The position numbers and the translations under genes are program-made. The notes under the pieces were generated by a model. That model did no database searches. It was given only the letters and a program-made list of their open reading frames with translations, and was not told the origin of the DNA. A stretch of DNA of 64,000 bases from Hymenobacter sp. YC55 (GTDB taxonomy: Bacteria; Bacteroidota; Bacteroidia; Cytophagales; Hymenobacteraceae): positions 1 to 64,000 of the forward strand of contig NZ_JARNTX010000005.1 in the NCBI RefSeq assembly GCF_029433095.1. The letters are read 5' to 3'. Shown here piece after piece: positions 44,403 through 53,349 of this stretch. Each line of letters begins with the position of its first letter. Position 1 is the first letter of the stretch.

Positions 44403-47400
44403 CTACTTATCCAATTCCTTTTCTTCGCCTTCCGTGTCGCAGTGGAAGTGGCCAGTGGCCTTGGTAACGGGCGTTTGGGTGGGCGCGCCGCCTTTCTTGG
44501 CAGCCAGCATTTTCTGCACGATGCGCAGCCGCTCCTTCTCCATCTCCAAGCGCAGCGCCTTGTCCGATTCCACATCAAAGAATTGACGGCCATCCACAAA
44601 GGTGCGCTCGGCGTGGGCATAGATGCTCAGCGGGTGCGCACTCCACAGCACCACGTCAGCGTCCTTGCCTTCTTTGATGCTACCCATTTGCTTATCCACA
44701 TGCAGCATCTTGGCGGGATTGATGGTCACTAGCTTCAAAGCTTCCTCTTCCGACAAGCCGCCGTACTTCACCGTTTTGGCGGCTTCCTGGTTGAGGCGCC
44801 GGCTCATTTCGGCATCGTCGGAGTTGATGGCTACTGTCAGACCGGCATTGTGCATGATGGCGGCATTGTACGGAATGGCGTCGCGCACTTCGTTTTTGTA
44901 GCCCCACCAGTCGGCAAAGGTGCTGGCGGCCACACCGTGGGCCTTCATTTTGTCGGCCACTTTATAACCTTCCAGAATGTGCGTGAAGGTGTTCACCTTG
45001 AAGCCCAGGCGGTCGGCCACGCTCAGCAGCATGTTGATTTCGCTTTGCACGTAGCTGTGGCAGGTGATGAAGCGCTTGTTGTTGAGGATTTCCACCAGCG
45101 CATCCAGCTCTAAGTCGCGGCGCGGAGCCTCTGTCTTCTTTTGCTGGCCTTTGCTGAGCTTGTTGTAGGTGGCCCACTCTTTTTCGTACTCTCTGGCCCG
45201 CGTGAAAGCATCGACAAACACTTGCTCCACACCCATGCGCGACTGCGGGAAGCGCAGCACGTTGGCTTCGCCAGCGTTGGATTGCTTCACGTTCTCACCG
45301 AGCGCAAACTTGATGAATGGATCAGCCCCGGCCACCTTCAAGTCTTCGGCCGCAGCGCCCCAGCGTAGCTTGATCAGCTGCGACTGGCCCCCAATGGGGT
45401 TGGCCGAACCGTGCAGCAGTTGGGCCGCCGTTACGCCCCCGGCTAGGTCGCGGTACAGGTCCACATCTTCGGGGTCGAGCACGTCGCCGATACGCACTTC
45501 CGACGTCACGGCCTGCGTGCCTTCGTTCACCCCGCCCACAATGGCCAGGTGCGAGTGCTCGTCGATAATGCCCGGCGTGAGGTGCTTGCCTGTGCCGTCA
45601 ACCACGCGGGCATCTTTGGCCGCGAGGCTCTTACCTACTTTCGAGATTTTGCCACCTACCAATAGCACGTCGGTGTTTTCCAGCTTGCCGGCTGCGTCGC
45701 TGGTCCACACAGTGGCGTTCTTAATGAGCACGGTTTCCTGCGGCGGTATAGCAATGCGCCCGTACGCCGCAAACGGATACAGTACCGACCCAAGCTGCAC
45801 GGGCGCAGGCGCCTTGGCAGAGTCGCGCTTGGCTACTTGGCTGGCCACTTCCTGGCGGCGGGCTGTCCATTTCACGCGCGACGCGTCGGGCAGCTGGCCA
45901 TCACCCTGAAACACGCGGGTGGCAGGCGTGTAGAACCCGCTTAAGCGCACTGAACTTGTTTTGTCTTTGGGCGTGGGGTTGTAGACGATGGTAGCCAACT
46001 CGCCTTGCACTGCTATTGCCCCGCGCACTGTGTCTTTGGGGGCCACCGCTATTTTTAGCTCGGGAGCTTCGGGTTTGCCGGCTACCAGCATTTGCATGGC
46101 AGGTTGGGTGCCTACTTGCAAGGTGTACACGCCGCGGTAGTCGGTAGGCACGTTGCTGATTTGGTACCGCTCGCCCTGCACCCAGTTGTCGAGCAGCACG
46201 TTGTCGTCAGCGAAAAGGCGGCTGGAGCACACCAGAAAATTGGCGGTCAGGCCTGGCTTCAAGCTGCCTACTTTGTCTTGTGCTTTTATAAACTCGGCAG
46301 GAGTGGCCGTGAGGGCGCGTAAGGCTTGTTCTTCGCTTAAGCCATACTGAATGGCTTTGCGCACATTGGGCAGAAACTTCTTTTTGTCTTTCAAGTCGGC
46401 GGCCGACAAGGCAAACGGCACCCCGGCCTTGGCTAGCATGGCCGCGTTGGCGGGCGCCATTTCCCAGTGTTTCAGCTCTTCTAGCGAGATGCGCGAGGCA
46501 TCGTACACGTCGTCCACGTTATACGCATCGGGGAAGTTGAGGCTCACTACAAACGAAGCACCGGTGGCTTTGATGTCGGCAATGCGCTGGTACTCGTCGC
46601 CGCGGCCTTTGATGATGTACTGCGTTTTGAACTCGTCGCCGAGCTTGTCGGCGCGCAGGGCGTTGAGCTTGTTGGCTACCTCGAAGATCTGCGGCAGGTT
46701 GCGCTGAGCTTGCCAGGCCTGCAACGACAGGTTTTGCTCTTTGCCCGGATTGCGCTGGTACCAGTCGGCATCCAAGTAGGTTTGGCGCAGCAGCGCGATG
46801 CTGCCCATCAGGGAGCCAGGGTAGTTTTGGGTGCTGGAGCCTTTATCGAAGGAAAAGCCCGCAGCGGCGCGCTCGGTCAGTATCACCTCGTTTTCGCGGT
46901 GGCCGGCCGTAGCCAGGGTCACGAGGGCGGCCGTGCCACGCGCTATGCCGTCGGGCTGCTGAGTAAGCACCGCCCCAAAACCGAGCTTGCGGTACACATC
47001 GGCCTGCTCGTCGTTGAGCTTGAAGTCGTTGGCCGCGTTGGTTTCCGGGTGTACCGCCTGGTTCCAGTCGTAAGCCCCCACTTTGTTGGTCACGAATTGC
47101 GGCGGCGGACGACGGCCAGTCCTCTCCAGCGGTCGGGCTTCCGGCAACCCATACCCGCTCGCCAAGTCTACAAAGCCCGGATAAATGTATTTGCCTTTCA
47201 AGTCTTGCACCACGGCCCCAGCCGGAATTTTCACGCTGGTCCCTACGGCCGTCACTTTGCCGTCCTTAATCAGCAAAGTGGCATCCGTAAGCTTGGTTTT
47301 GTAGTCCGTGAAAATAGTGGCGTGCGTGAATGCGTACAAGCTTGGCCGCTGGTCATACACACCGTTGCGTGGGTAGGTAGTTGGTTGCGCGTAGGCCGCA

Positions 47401-47456
47401 AAGCCACTCAGCAGCAGACCGCCCGCCAGCCCTAATCGAGGAATAGAAGTTTGCAT
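44403..47456 (-). CDS. Double amidohydrolase-domain protein, exported
   Basis: A 1017-residue protein with a signal peptide ending near YAQPTT. Two amidohydrolase modules stand in tandem. The first (about 30-430) reads YIYPGFVDLASGYGL at the metal site and lacks HxH. The second (about 590-1000) has an intact GIIDEHSHLAIVGG, CHSYVQSEI, TFTHILEGY and AINSDDAEMSRR, supplying His and Asp ligands. Between them lies a beta-rich linker of about 150 residues. Only the second half should bind metal. The substrate, perhaps a cyclic amide or dipeptide in the periplasm, is not evident. Confidence 0.87.
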   Translation of the reverse strand: MQTSIPRLGLAGGLLLSGFAAYAQPTTYPRNGVYDQRPSLYAFTHATIFTDYKTKLTDATLLIKDGKVTAVGTSVKIPAGAVVQDLKGKYIYPGFVDLASGYGLPEARPLERTGRRPPPQFVTNKVGAYDWNQAVHPETNAANDFKLNDEQADVYRKLGFGAVLTQQPDGIARGTAALVTLATAGHRENEVILTERAAAGFSFDKGSSTQNYPGSLMGSIALLRQTYLDADWYQRNPGKEQNLSLQAWQAQRNLPQIFEVANKLNALRADKLGDEFKTQYIIKGRGDEYQRIADIKATGASFVVSLNFPDAYNVDDVYDASRISLEELKHWEMAPANAAMLAKAGVPFALSAADLKDKKKFLPNVRKAIQYGLSEEQALRALTATPAEFIKAQDKVGSLKPGLTANFLVCSSRLFADDNVLLDNWVQGERYQISNVPTDYRGVYTLQVGTQPAMQMLVAGKPEAPELKIAVAPKDTVRGAIAVQGELATIVYNPTPKDKTSSVRLSGFYTPATRVFQGDGQLPDASRVKWTARRQEVASQVAKRDSAKAPAPVQLGSVLYPFAAYGRIAIPPQETVLIKNATVWTSDAAGKLENTDVLLVGGKISKVGKSLAAKDARVVDGTGKHLTPGIIDEHSHLAIVGGVNEGTQAVTSEVRIGDVLDPEDVDLYRDLAGGVTAAQLLHGSANPIGGQSQLIKLRWGAAAEDLKVAGADPFIKFALGENVKQSNAGEANVLRFPQSRMGVEQVFVDAFTRAREYEKEWATYNKLSKGQQKKTEAPRRDLELDALVEILNNKRFITCHSYVQSEINMLLSVADRLGFKVNTFTHILEGYKVADKMKAHGVAASTFADWWGYKNEVRDAIPYNAAIMHNAGLTVAINSDDAEMSRRLNQEAAKTVKYGGLSEEEALKLVTINPAKMLHVDKQMGSIKEGKDADVVLWSAHPLSIYAHAERTFVDGRQFFDVESDKALRLEMEKERLRIVQKMLAAKKGGAPTQTPVTKATGHFHCDTEGEEKELDK

Positions 47457-47736
47457 TCAGGTTGGATTAAATAGAACATGAGTAGCCTAACGCCGAGTAG
47501 GCACTATTTCAAATGTAGAAAATAAGGTTTGAGTTGGACTACAGAAAGTCAGCCCCCGAGCATAAAAGTGAAATAGGCTGAGCAAAAGCTTCTGCTCAAG
47601 CAAACTACTCCTAGCGTTGCAACTACGAATTGCTGTTTTTATGCAGCGGTTAGCAACTGTCTGCGTGCTGGACCATTTTTTAGCGTAGCTTCCTGCCAAC
47701 TTCCTTTCCTTGTTCTTTTGCCCGACTATTTCCACC

Positions 47737-48510
47737 ATGTCCCAATCATCTGCTTCTGCTCGCCGAGATTTTCTGAAAAAAGCCTCACTCGGTAGTGTTG
47801 TTGCTTTAGGTGCCCCCAAGCTGTTAGCCGCCGAGGCTAGCGCGAAAGCCCCTAAAGTAGCCCTGGCTACCAACGACATCATCCTGTTTCAAGGCGACTC
47901 CATCACGGATGCCGGCCGTAAAAAAGAAAGTAAAGACGCCAATGAGCCCAATACAACGGGTACCCTAGGTAACGGCTACGTCTATCTGGCCGCCGCCGAG
48001 CTGCTGGCCCGAAACCCTGGTAAGAACTTGAAAATCTATAACCGTGGCATCAGCGGCAACAAAGTGTACCAACTGGCCGAGCGCTGGGATGCGGATTGCC
48101 TGGAGTTGAAACCGACGGTGTTGAGCTTACTGGTCGGCGTCAACGACTTTTGGCACAAAATCAAAAACGGCTATCAGGGCACCATCAAAACCTACACCGA
48201 CGATTATACGGCGCTGCTGAACCGTACCCGGCAACAGCTGCCGCAGGTAAAGCTTATCGTAGGCGAGCCGTTTGCTGTGCAAGGCACGAGTGCCGTTGAC
48301 CAAAGCTGGTTTCCGGCTTTCAAGGAGTATCAGGCTGCCGCTCGCAGCATTGCTGCCCAGTTCAATGCCACACTCATTCCTTACCAAAGCATATTCGACC
48401 AAGCCCAGAAGCAAGCGCCCGGTGTGTACTGGACGCCCGATGGCGTGCACCCTAGCGTGGCGGGCTGCCAACTGATGGCTAAGGCTTGGCTAGACACTAT
48501 TAAGAGCTAA
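47737..48510 (+). CDS. SGNH/GDSL hydrolase, Tat-exported
   Basis: A 257-residue protein. The start at 47737 gives ASARRDFLKKASLGSVVAL, a twin-arginine signal. The hydrolase has all blocks: FQGDSITDAG (nucleophile Ser), NRGISGNKV (Gly), VGVNDFW (Asn) and TPDGVHPS (Asp and His). Family members remove acyl groups from sugars, for example in rhamnogalacturonan acetylesterases. It would act in the periplasm as a carbohydrate esterase or lipase. It ends in a clear terminator. Confidence 0.91.
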   Translation: MSQSSASARRDFLKKASLGSVVALGAPKLLAAEASAKAPKVALATNDIILFQGDSITDAGRKKESKDANEPNTTGTLGNGYVYLAAAELLARNPGKNLKIYNRGISGNKVYQLAERWDADCLELKPTVLSLLVGVNDFWHKIKNGYQGTIKTYTDDYTALLNRTRQQLPQVKLIVGEPFAVQGTSAVDQSWFPAFKEYQAAARSIAAQFNATLIPYQSIFDQAQKQAPGVYWTPDGVHPSVAGCQLMAKAWLDTIKS

Positions 48511-48543
48511 AGCCGAAACAGGCGACGTTGCGAATATTACGAT

Positions 48544-48577
48544 AGGCCTGGCGAGCATACCTCGTCAGGCCTTTTTG
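48544..48577 (+). terminator. Intrinsic terminator of the SGNH hydrolase gene
   Basis: Stem AGGCCTGGCGAG / CTCGTCAGGCCT of 12 bp with one G-U pair and a five-base loop, followed directly by TTTTT. It begins 33 bp after the stop codon. Confidence 0.85.
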
Positions 48578-48760
48578 TGCATTGCAGTAAGCCACCAGAT
48601 TAAGACGAAAGCTTAATGAGGTACAGCACACCCACTTGAAGCTTTTAGCAAGACGCTACTTTTAATGGACTCTTTGCAAGCAATCAGCAGATAGGCTATG
48701 GTAGACTCTCACGAATATCTGCACATCAAAAAATAGGCATGCGGCAATTGCAATTTTTTC

Positions 48761-48789
48761 AAATATACCCTAAAAACAAGGGTGTATTT
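48761..48789. promoter_or_regulatory. Inverted-repeat operator upstream of nirB (site 1)
   Basis: Left half AAATATACCCT and right half AGGGTGTATTT pair over 11 bp with one mismatch across a seven-base spacer. Its centre (48775) lies about 58 bp before the transcription start predicted from the TACCTTTG box, a place typical of activators. The regulator is unknown. Confidence 0.5.
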
Positions 48790-48812
48790 ATTGAATAACT
48801 ATGTGATTTATG

Positions 48813-48842
48813 AAAATATACCTTTGGAAATAGGGTCATATT
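48813..48842. promoter_or_regulatory. Weaker second copy of the operator (site 2)
   Basis: Half-sites AATATACC and AGGGTCATATT repeat the sequence of site 1 with poorer symmetry. The centre is about 53 bp, roughly five helical turns, downstream of site 1, and the site overlaps the promoter box. Confidence 0.35.
48819..48826 (+). promoter_or_regulatory. Putative -7 promoter box for the nirB operon
   Basis: TACCTTTG is an exact match to the Bacteroidota -7 consensus TAnnTTTG. The nearest TTG upstream (48791) is 25 bp away, too far for a good -33 element, which would fit an activator-dependent promoter. It would give a 5' leader of about 160 bases. Confidence 0.5.
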
Positions 48843-48995
48843 GCTTACACTTGTAAACATACGCTCCGAAGGACTATTGATTTGAAAGGGTGCTTGTTCT
48901 ATTTAGGGCCTTTCAATTTGGTGTGCGTCCTGTCCCCTACCACTTTTCCCACCCCTAAATCTGACTCCAGCATGAATTCCTAAACGCAAGGGCTT

Positions 48996-51500
48996 ATGGT
49001 AATGCAGCACCTTCCCACCGTCGTTGTGATTGGCAATGGCATGGTCGGCTACAAGTTTTGTGAGAAGCTCCTCGCCAAAACCAGCGCCTTCAATTTGGTT
49101 GTCTTCGGTGAAGAGCCCCGCGTGGCCTACGACCGGGTACACCTGAGCGAGTACTTTGGCGGCAAAACCGCCGATGACCTGCTGATGGCCCCCTTGCAAT
49201 GGTACCACGAGCACGGCATCACGCTGCACCTTGGTGATGCAGTCCAGGAAATCGACCGGGCCCATCAAACCGTGCATTCACGTAGCGGCCTAGTGCAGCC
49301 CTACGATTACCTGGTGCTAGCTACCGGCTCGTCGGCCTTCGTGCCCGACATTCCGGGTGTGGAAAAGGAGGGCGTGATGGTGTACCGCACCATCGAAGAC
49401 TTAGAGGAAATCAAAGCCTGTGCCGCCACTGCCCGCAGTGGGGCTGTGCTTGGCGGGGGGCTACTAGGCCTGGAAGCTGCTAAAGCCCTGCTCGATTTGG
49501 GCGTACCGCAAACCCACGTAGTGGAATTCGCGCCCCGGCTCATGCCCCGGCAGATTGATGCGGCCGGCAGCCAGATGCTGCAAACCAAGCTCGAAGCCCT
49601 GGGCCTCCAGATTCACTTAAGCAAAGCCACTTCCAGCATAGCCGGAGAAGGCAAGATAGAAGCACTGCACTTCGGCGACGGGTCCATTCTGGAAGTGGAT
49701 ATGCTGGTAATTTCGGCCGGTATTCGCCCGCGGGACGAGCTAGCCAAGCTGGCCGGTCTGGAGGTAGGCATGCGCGGGGGCATTGTGGTCAACGATGAAA
49801 TGCAAACCACCGACCCGCGCATTTTCGCCATCGGCGAGTGCGCGCTCCACAGCGGCATGATCTACGGCTTGGTAGCGCCGGGCTACGACATGGCCGAGGT
49901 AGTAGCCAGCCAACTCACCCAAGGAGCCCGTGCCTTCACGGGCTACGACATGAGCAGTAAGCTTAAGCTGATTGGTGTGGACGTAGCCAGCTTCGGCGAC
50001 CCATTTATTGCCGAGCCGCACAGCCGCGCCATTGTGTTCGAAGACACGCACAACGGCGTCTATAAGCGCATCAATATCAGCCCCGATGGCAAGTACCTGC
50101 TCGGGGGCGTGCTCATCGGCGATGCCGAGGCCTACAACATGCTGCTGCAAACGGTGAACAACAAAATCGTGCTGCCGCCGCACCCCGAAGACCTAATTTT
50201 GGGAGCCCGCGGAGGCGAAGCCAACGAAGGCGCGGGCGTGATGAGCTTGCCCGAAGAAGCGCTGGTATGTTCGTGCGAGGCCGTAACCAAGGGTGCCATC
50301 TGCGCCGCTGTAACCGAACTGAACGTGACGTCGGTAGACGGCATGAAGAAGTGTAACAAGGCGGGCACCGGGTGCGGCGGCTGCGTGCCCATGATTAAGG
50401 ATTTGATCAACGGCACCCTCACCGCGCAGGGTGCTTACATCAAGAACGTGCTGTGCGAGCATTTCGACTACTCGCGCCAGGAGCTGTTCGACTTGTTGAA
50501 AATCAACGACATCCGCACCTACGATGCGGCCCTCGACCATTTCGGTAAAGGCGACGGTTGCGAAACCTGCAAACCCGCTATTGGCAGCATCTTGTCGGGT
50601 TTATGGAATGATTTGATTGTCAAACAGAACACCATTCAGGATACCAACGACCGGTACCTAGCCAACATCCAGAAAGGCGGCAGCTACTCGGTGGTGCCGC
50701 GCATAGCAGGCGGGGAAGTTACTCCCGAGCAACTGATGGTGATTGGGCGGGTAGCGCATAAATACGGGCTCTACACCAAGATTACAGGCGGCCAGCGCAT
50801 CGACATGTTCGGCGCCCACGTCAGTGACTTGCCCGACATCTGGGAAGAGCTTATCAACGCCGGTTTCGAAAGCGGACACGCTTACGGCAAGTCGTTGCGC
50901 ACCGTGAAAAGCTGCGTGGGAAGCACCTGGTGCCGGTTTGGCTTGCACGACAGCGTATCACTAGCCATTGAAATCGAGAACCGCTACAAGGGCATTCGCT
51001 CGCCCCACAAACTAAAGAGCGGCGTGAGTGGGTGCGTGCGCGAGTGCGCCGAGGCGCAGGCCAAAGACTTCGGCATCATTGCCACCGAAAAAGGATGGAA
51101 CCTGTACGTGTGCGGCAATGGCGGCTCCAAGCCGCAGCACGCCCAACTGCTAGCCACCGACGTCGACAAGGAAACCCTGATTAAGTACCTGGACCGGTTC
51201 CTGATGTTCTACATCAAAACCGCCGACCCCTTGATGCGCACCGCCACTTGGCTCAACAAGATGGATGGCGGCCTGGCCTACCTCAAAAACGTGGTACTCA
51301 ACGACAGCCTCGGCATCTGCGCCGACCTGGAAGCGGAAATGGCGCTGCTCATCCAGAACTACCACTGCGAGTGGAAGGAAGTGGTGGAAAACCCGGAATT
51401 GCGCAAGCAGTTCACCCACTTCGTGAATGCCCCTAAAGTGAAAGACCCGACCATCGAGTTCGAGCCCGTGCGCGGGCAGAAAGTGGTGAAGGCGTGGTAG
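48996..51500 (+). CDS. nirB: Assimilatory NAD(P)H nitrite reductase, large subunit
   Basis: An 834-residue cytoplasmic enzyme reducing nitrite to ammonium. Order: FAD/NAD(P)H oxidoreductase (VVVIGNGMVGYKF; second nucleotide motif AVLGGGLLGLEAAKAL), BFD-like [2Fe-2S] domain (VCSCEAVTKGAI, KAGTGCGGCVP), and siroheme/4Fe-4S nitrite reductase domain with the four ligands in CVGSTWCRFG (Cys640, Cys646) and CVRECAEA (Cys680, Cys684). Length and order match NirB. The start may also be the ATG at 49002. NirD follows after 93 bp; the cobA gene at the end of the cluster makes the siroheme precursor. Confidence 0.96.
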   Translation: MVMQHLPTVVVIGNGMVGYKFCEKLLAKTSAFNLVVFGEEPRVAYDRVHLSEYFGGKTADDLLMAPLQWYHEHGITLHLGDAVQEIDRAHQTVHSRSGLVQPYDYLVLATGSSAFVPDIPGVEKEGVMVYRTIEDLEEIKACAATARSGAVLGGGLLGLEAAKALLDLGVPQTHVVEFAPRLMPRQIDAAGSQMLQTKLEALGLQIHLSKATSSIAGEGKIEALHFGDGSILEVDMLVISAGIRPRDELAKLAGLEVGMRGGIVVNDEMQTTDPRIFAIGECALHSGMIYGLVAPGYDMAEVVASQLTQGARAFTGYDMSSKLKLIGVDVASFGDPFIAEPHSRAIVFEDTHNGVYKRINISPDGKYLLGGVLIGDAEAYNMLLQTVNNKIVLPPHPEDLILGARGGEANEGAGVMSLPEEALVCSCEAVTKGAICAAVTELNVTSVDGMKKCNKAGTGCGGCVPMIKDLINGTLTAQGAYIKNVLCEHFDYSRQELFDLLKINDIRTYDAALDHFGKGDGCETCKPAIGSILSGLWNDLIVKQNTIQDTNDRYLANIQKGGSYSVVPRIAGGEVTPEQLMVIGRVAHKYGLYTKITGGQRIDMFGAHVSDLPDIWEELINAGFESGHAYGKSLRTVKSCVGSTWCRFGLHDSVSLAIEIENRYKGIRSPHKLKSGVSGCVRECAEAQAKDFGIIATEKGWNLYVCGNGGSKPQHAQLLATDVDKETLIKYLDRFLMFYIKTADPLMRTATWLNKMDGGLAYLKNVVLNDSLGICADLEAEMALLIQNYHCEWKEVVENPELRKQFTHFVNAPKVKDPTIEFEPVRGQKVVKAW

Positions 51501-51593
51501 AACTCTCACCTTCTAGTCTTCCTATCCTGTAGTAGAAGGGGCTAGGGGTGAGATTCCCGGTGTAGCTTGCAGTCAACTCAAAACCAAATATTT

Positions 51594-51944
51594 ATGGAAA
51601 CTACTGTCGATGTAGAATGGCTGCCCGTGTGCAAAACCACGGATATTCCGGCCGACGGAGGCGCCTGCGCCCTGGTGGAAGGCGAGCAGGTCGCCATTTT
51701 CAACTTTGCGCGCCGCGGCGAGTGGTACGCCACCCAAAACCTGTGTCCGCACAAGCAGCAGATGGCCTTGGCTCGCGGCATGATTGGCAGCACCGGCGAA
51801 GCCTGCGAGCCCAAAGTGGCCTGCCCCTTCCACAAGCGCACCTTTTCGCTGCTCACCGGCGAGTGCCTGAACGGCGACGAGTGCAGCATCCAAACCTACC
51901 CCATTAAGGTCGAAGACGGGGTAGTCTACATCGGCTGGGCTTAG
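51594..51944 (+). CDS. nirD: Nitrite reductase small subunit, Rieske-type
   Basis: A 116-residue protein starting METTVDVEWLPVCKTTDI; this start removes a short non-conserved extension. The Rieske-like fold carries a full ligand set: Cys51 and His53 in LCPHKQ, Cys77 and His80 in ACPFHKRTF. The Escherichia coli subunit lacks these residues, so this version probably holds a real [2Fe-2S] cluster. It partners NirB, whose gene lies just upstream. Confidence 0.93.
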   Translation: METTVDVEWLPVCKTTDIPADGGACALVEGEQVAIFNFARRGEWYATQNLCPHKQQMALARGMIGSTGEACEPKVACPFHKRTFSLLTGECLNGDECSIQTYPIKVEDGVVYIGWA

Positions 51945-51993
51945 GCTTAATAAGTTAACGGATTTGATTTAACCTGTACCTAACCCCTTGCTC

Positions 51994-53310
51994 ATGGACG
52001 CTCCGCTTGCCAATCAGCAGCCTCTCAGCCACCTCAACATCTTCGCCGCCAAGGGAGTGCAGATGCGCACGTTTCACCTGACCTGGCTTACGTTCTTTTT
52101 CTGCTTTTTCGGGTGGTTTGGCATTGCGCCGCTGATGCCGCTGGTGCGCGAGCAGTTGCACCTCGACAAAGGGCAAGTGGGCAACATCGTTATTGCGTCG
52201 GTGTCGGCCACTATTCTGGCCCGCCTGATCATGGGCAAGCTCTGCGACACGCTCGGGCCGCGCCTGGCCTACACGCTGCTGCTGGTAGTGGGTGCCATTC
52301 CGGTGATGTTGATCGGGCTGAGCAATAGCTACGAAAGCTTTTTGCTGTTTCGGCTCGCCATTGGCATCATCGGGGCCTCTTTTGTTATCACGCAGTTTCA
52401 CACCTCCATGATGTTTGCCCCCAATGTAGTGGGCACAGCCAACGCCGTGGCCGGCGGCTGGGGCAACCTCGGCGGCGGCATTGCCAACATGGTCATGCCC
52501 CTGGTAGCCGCCGCTTTCGTGTCGCTTGGCTACATCGATGAAGCTAACTCTTGGCGGTTGGCCATGGTCGTGCCGGGCGTTATTCTGCTCGTAATGGCCT
52601 GGCTGTACTACAAGTACACCACCGACACGCCCCGCGGCAACTTCGCCGACATTCAGCAGGCTACTGCCAAGAAACCCAAGGGTACCTTTCTGCTGGCTCT
52701 GCGCGACTACCGCACCTGGGTGCTGGCCCTGGCCTACGGCGCTTGCTTTGGTATTGAAATCACCATTGATAATGTGGCGGCTGTGTACTTCGTCGACCAC
52801 TTCGGGGCTACGCTGGTGCTGGCGGGAGTGCTGGCGGGCATCTTCGGGTTTATGAACATCTTCGCCCGCGGCCTGGGCGGCTGGGTCAGCGACCGGATGG
52901 GGCGCAGCTACGGCCTCAAGGGCAAGTGGCTGCTGCTTAGCGCGCTGCTTATTCTCGAAGGGTTCGGCATCGTGCTGTTTGCGGTGGCTCCGAGCCTGCC
53001 CCTGGCTATTGCGGCCATGCTGGTGTTTGCCTTGTTCCTGAAAATGGCCAACGGCTGTACGTACTCCATTGTGCCCTTCGTCAACAAGCAAGCCCTAGGC
53101 AGTGTGAGCGGCGTGGTGGGCGCGGGTGGCAACCTGGGGGCCATGTTAGTCGGCTTCCTGTTTAAGTCTTCGGCCATCACCTACAGCATGGCTTTTCTCT
53201 ACATCGGGCTGGGCGTGGCCGCCGTGGGCGGGCTGGTGCTACTGGTGCGGCTAGTGCGCAAAGAAATCGGCGAAGTGGCCCCAGAGTCGTTGACGTTGGC
53301 TGGCGCTTAA
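51994..53310 (+). CDS. NarK/NasA-type nitrate/nitrite transporter
   Basis: A 438-residue, 12-helix MFS protein. The two nitrate signature motifs are visible as GGWGNLGGG and VVGAGGNLGAM, and the conserved Arg-containing first loop and helix starts (FFGWFGIAPLMPLVREQL) agree. It imports nitrate, or exchanges nitrite, for the reductases on either side. The start at 51994 (MDAPLANQQPL) is preferred to the TTG at 51988. The next gene begins soon after its stop. Confidence 0.94.
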   Translation: MDAPLANQQPLSHLNIFAAKGVQMRTFHLTWLTFFFCFFGWFGIAPLMPLVREQLHLDKGQVGNIVIASVSATILARLIMGKLCDTLGPRLAYTLLLVVGAIPVMLIGLSNSYESFLLFRLAIGIIGASFVITQFHTSMMFAPNVVGTANAVAGGWGNLGGGIANMVMPLVAAAFVSLGYIDEANSWRLAMVVPGVILLVMAWLYYKYTTDTPRGNFADIQQATAKKPKGTFLLALRDYRTWVLALAYGACFGIEITIDNVAAVYFVDHFGATLVLAGVLAGIFGFMNIFARGLGGWVSDRMGRSYGLKGKWLLLSALLILEGFGIVLFAVAPSLPLAIAAMLVFALFLKMANGCTYSIVPFVNKQALGSVSGVVGAGGNLGAMLVGFLFKSSAITYSMAFLYIGLGVAAVGGLVLLVRLVRKEIGEVAPESLTLAGA

Positions 53311-53349
53311 GTGGCGGACTTACTATCTGAAAGATACAATCTAGTGCCT

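Larger units (their letters stand above)
48578..48995. other. Regulatory region upstream of the nitrate assimilation genes
   Basis: About 420 bp, AT-rich from 48720 on. It holds the inverted-repeat sites and promoter box listed separately. An ATG at 48972 opens a three-codon frame (ATG AAT TCC TAA) 24 bp before nirB, probably by chance. Confidence 0.5.

Noticed and set aside
51955..53091. Minus-strand frame of 378 codons opposite the NarK gene
   Set aside because: Low-complexity His/Gln/Gly-rich product typical of a GC-rich antisense shadow; the plus-strand gene is unmistakable.
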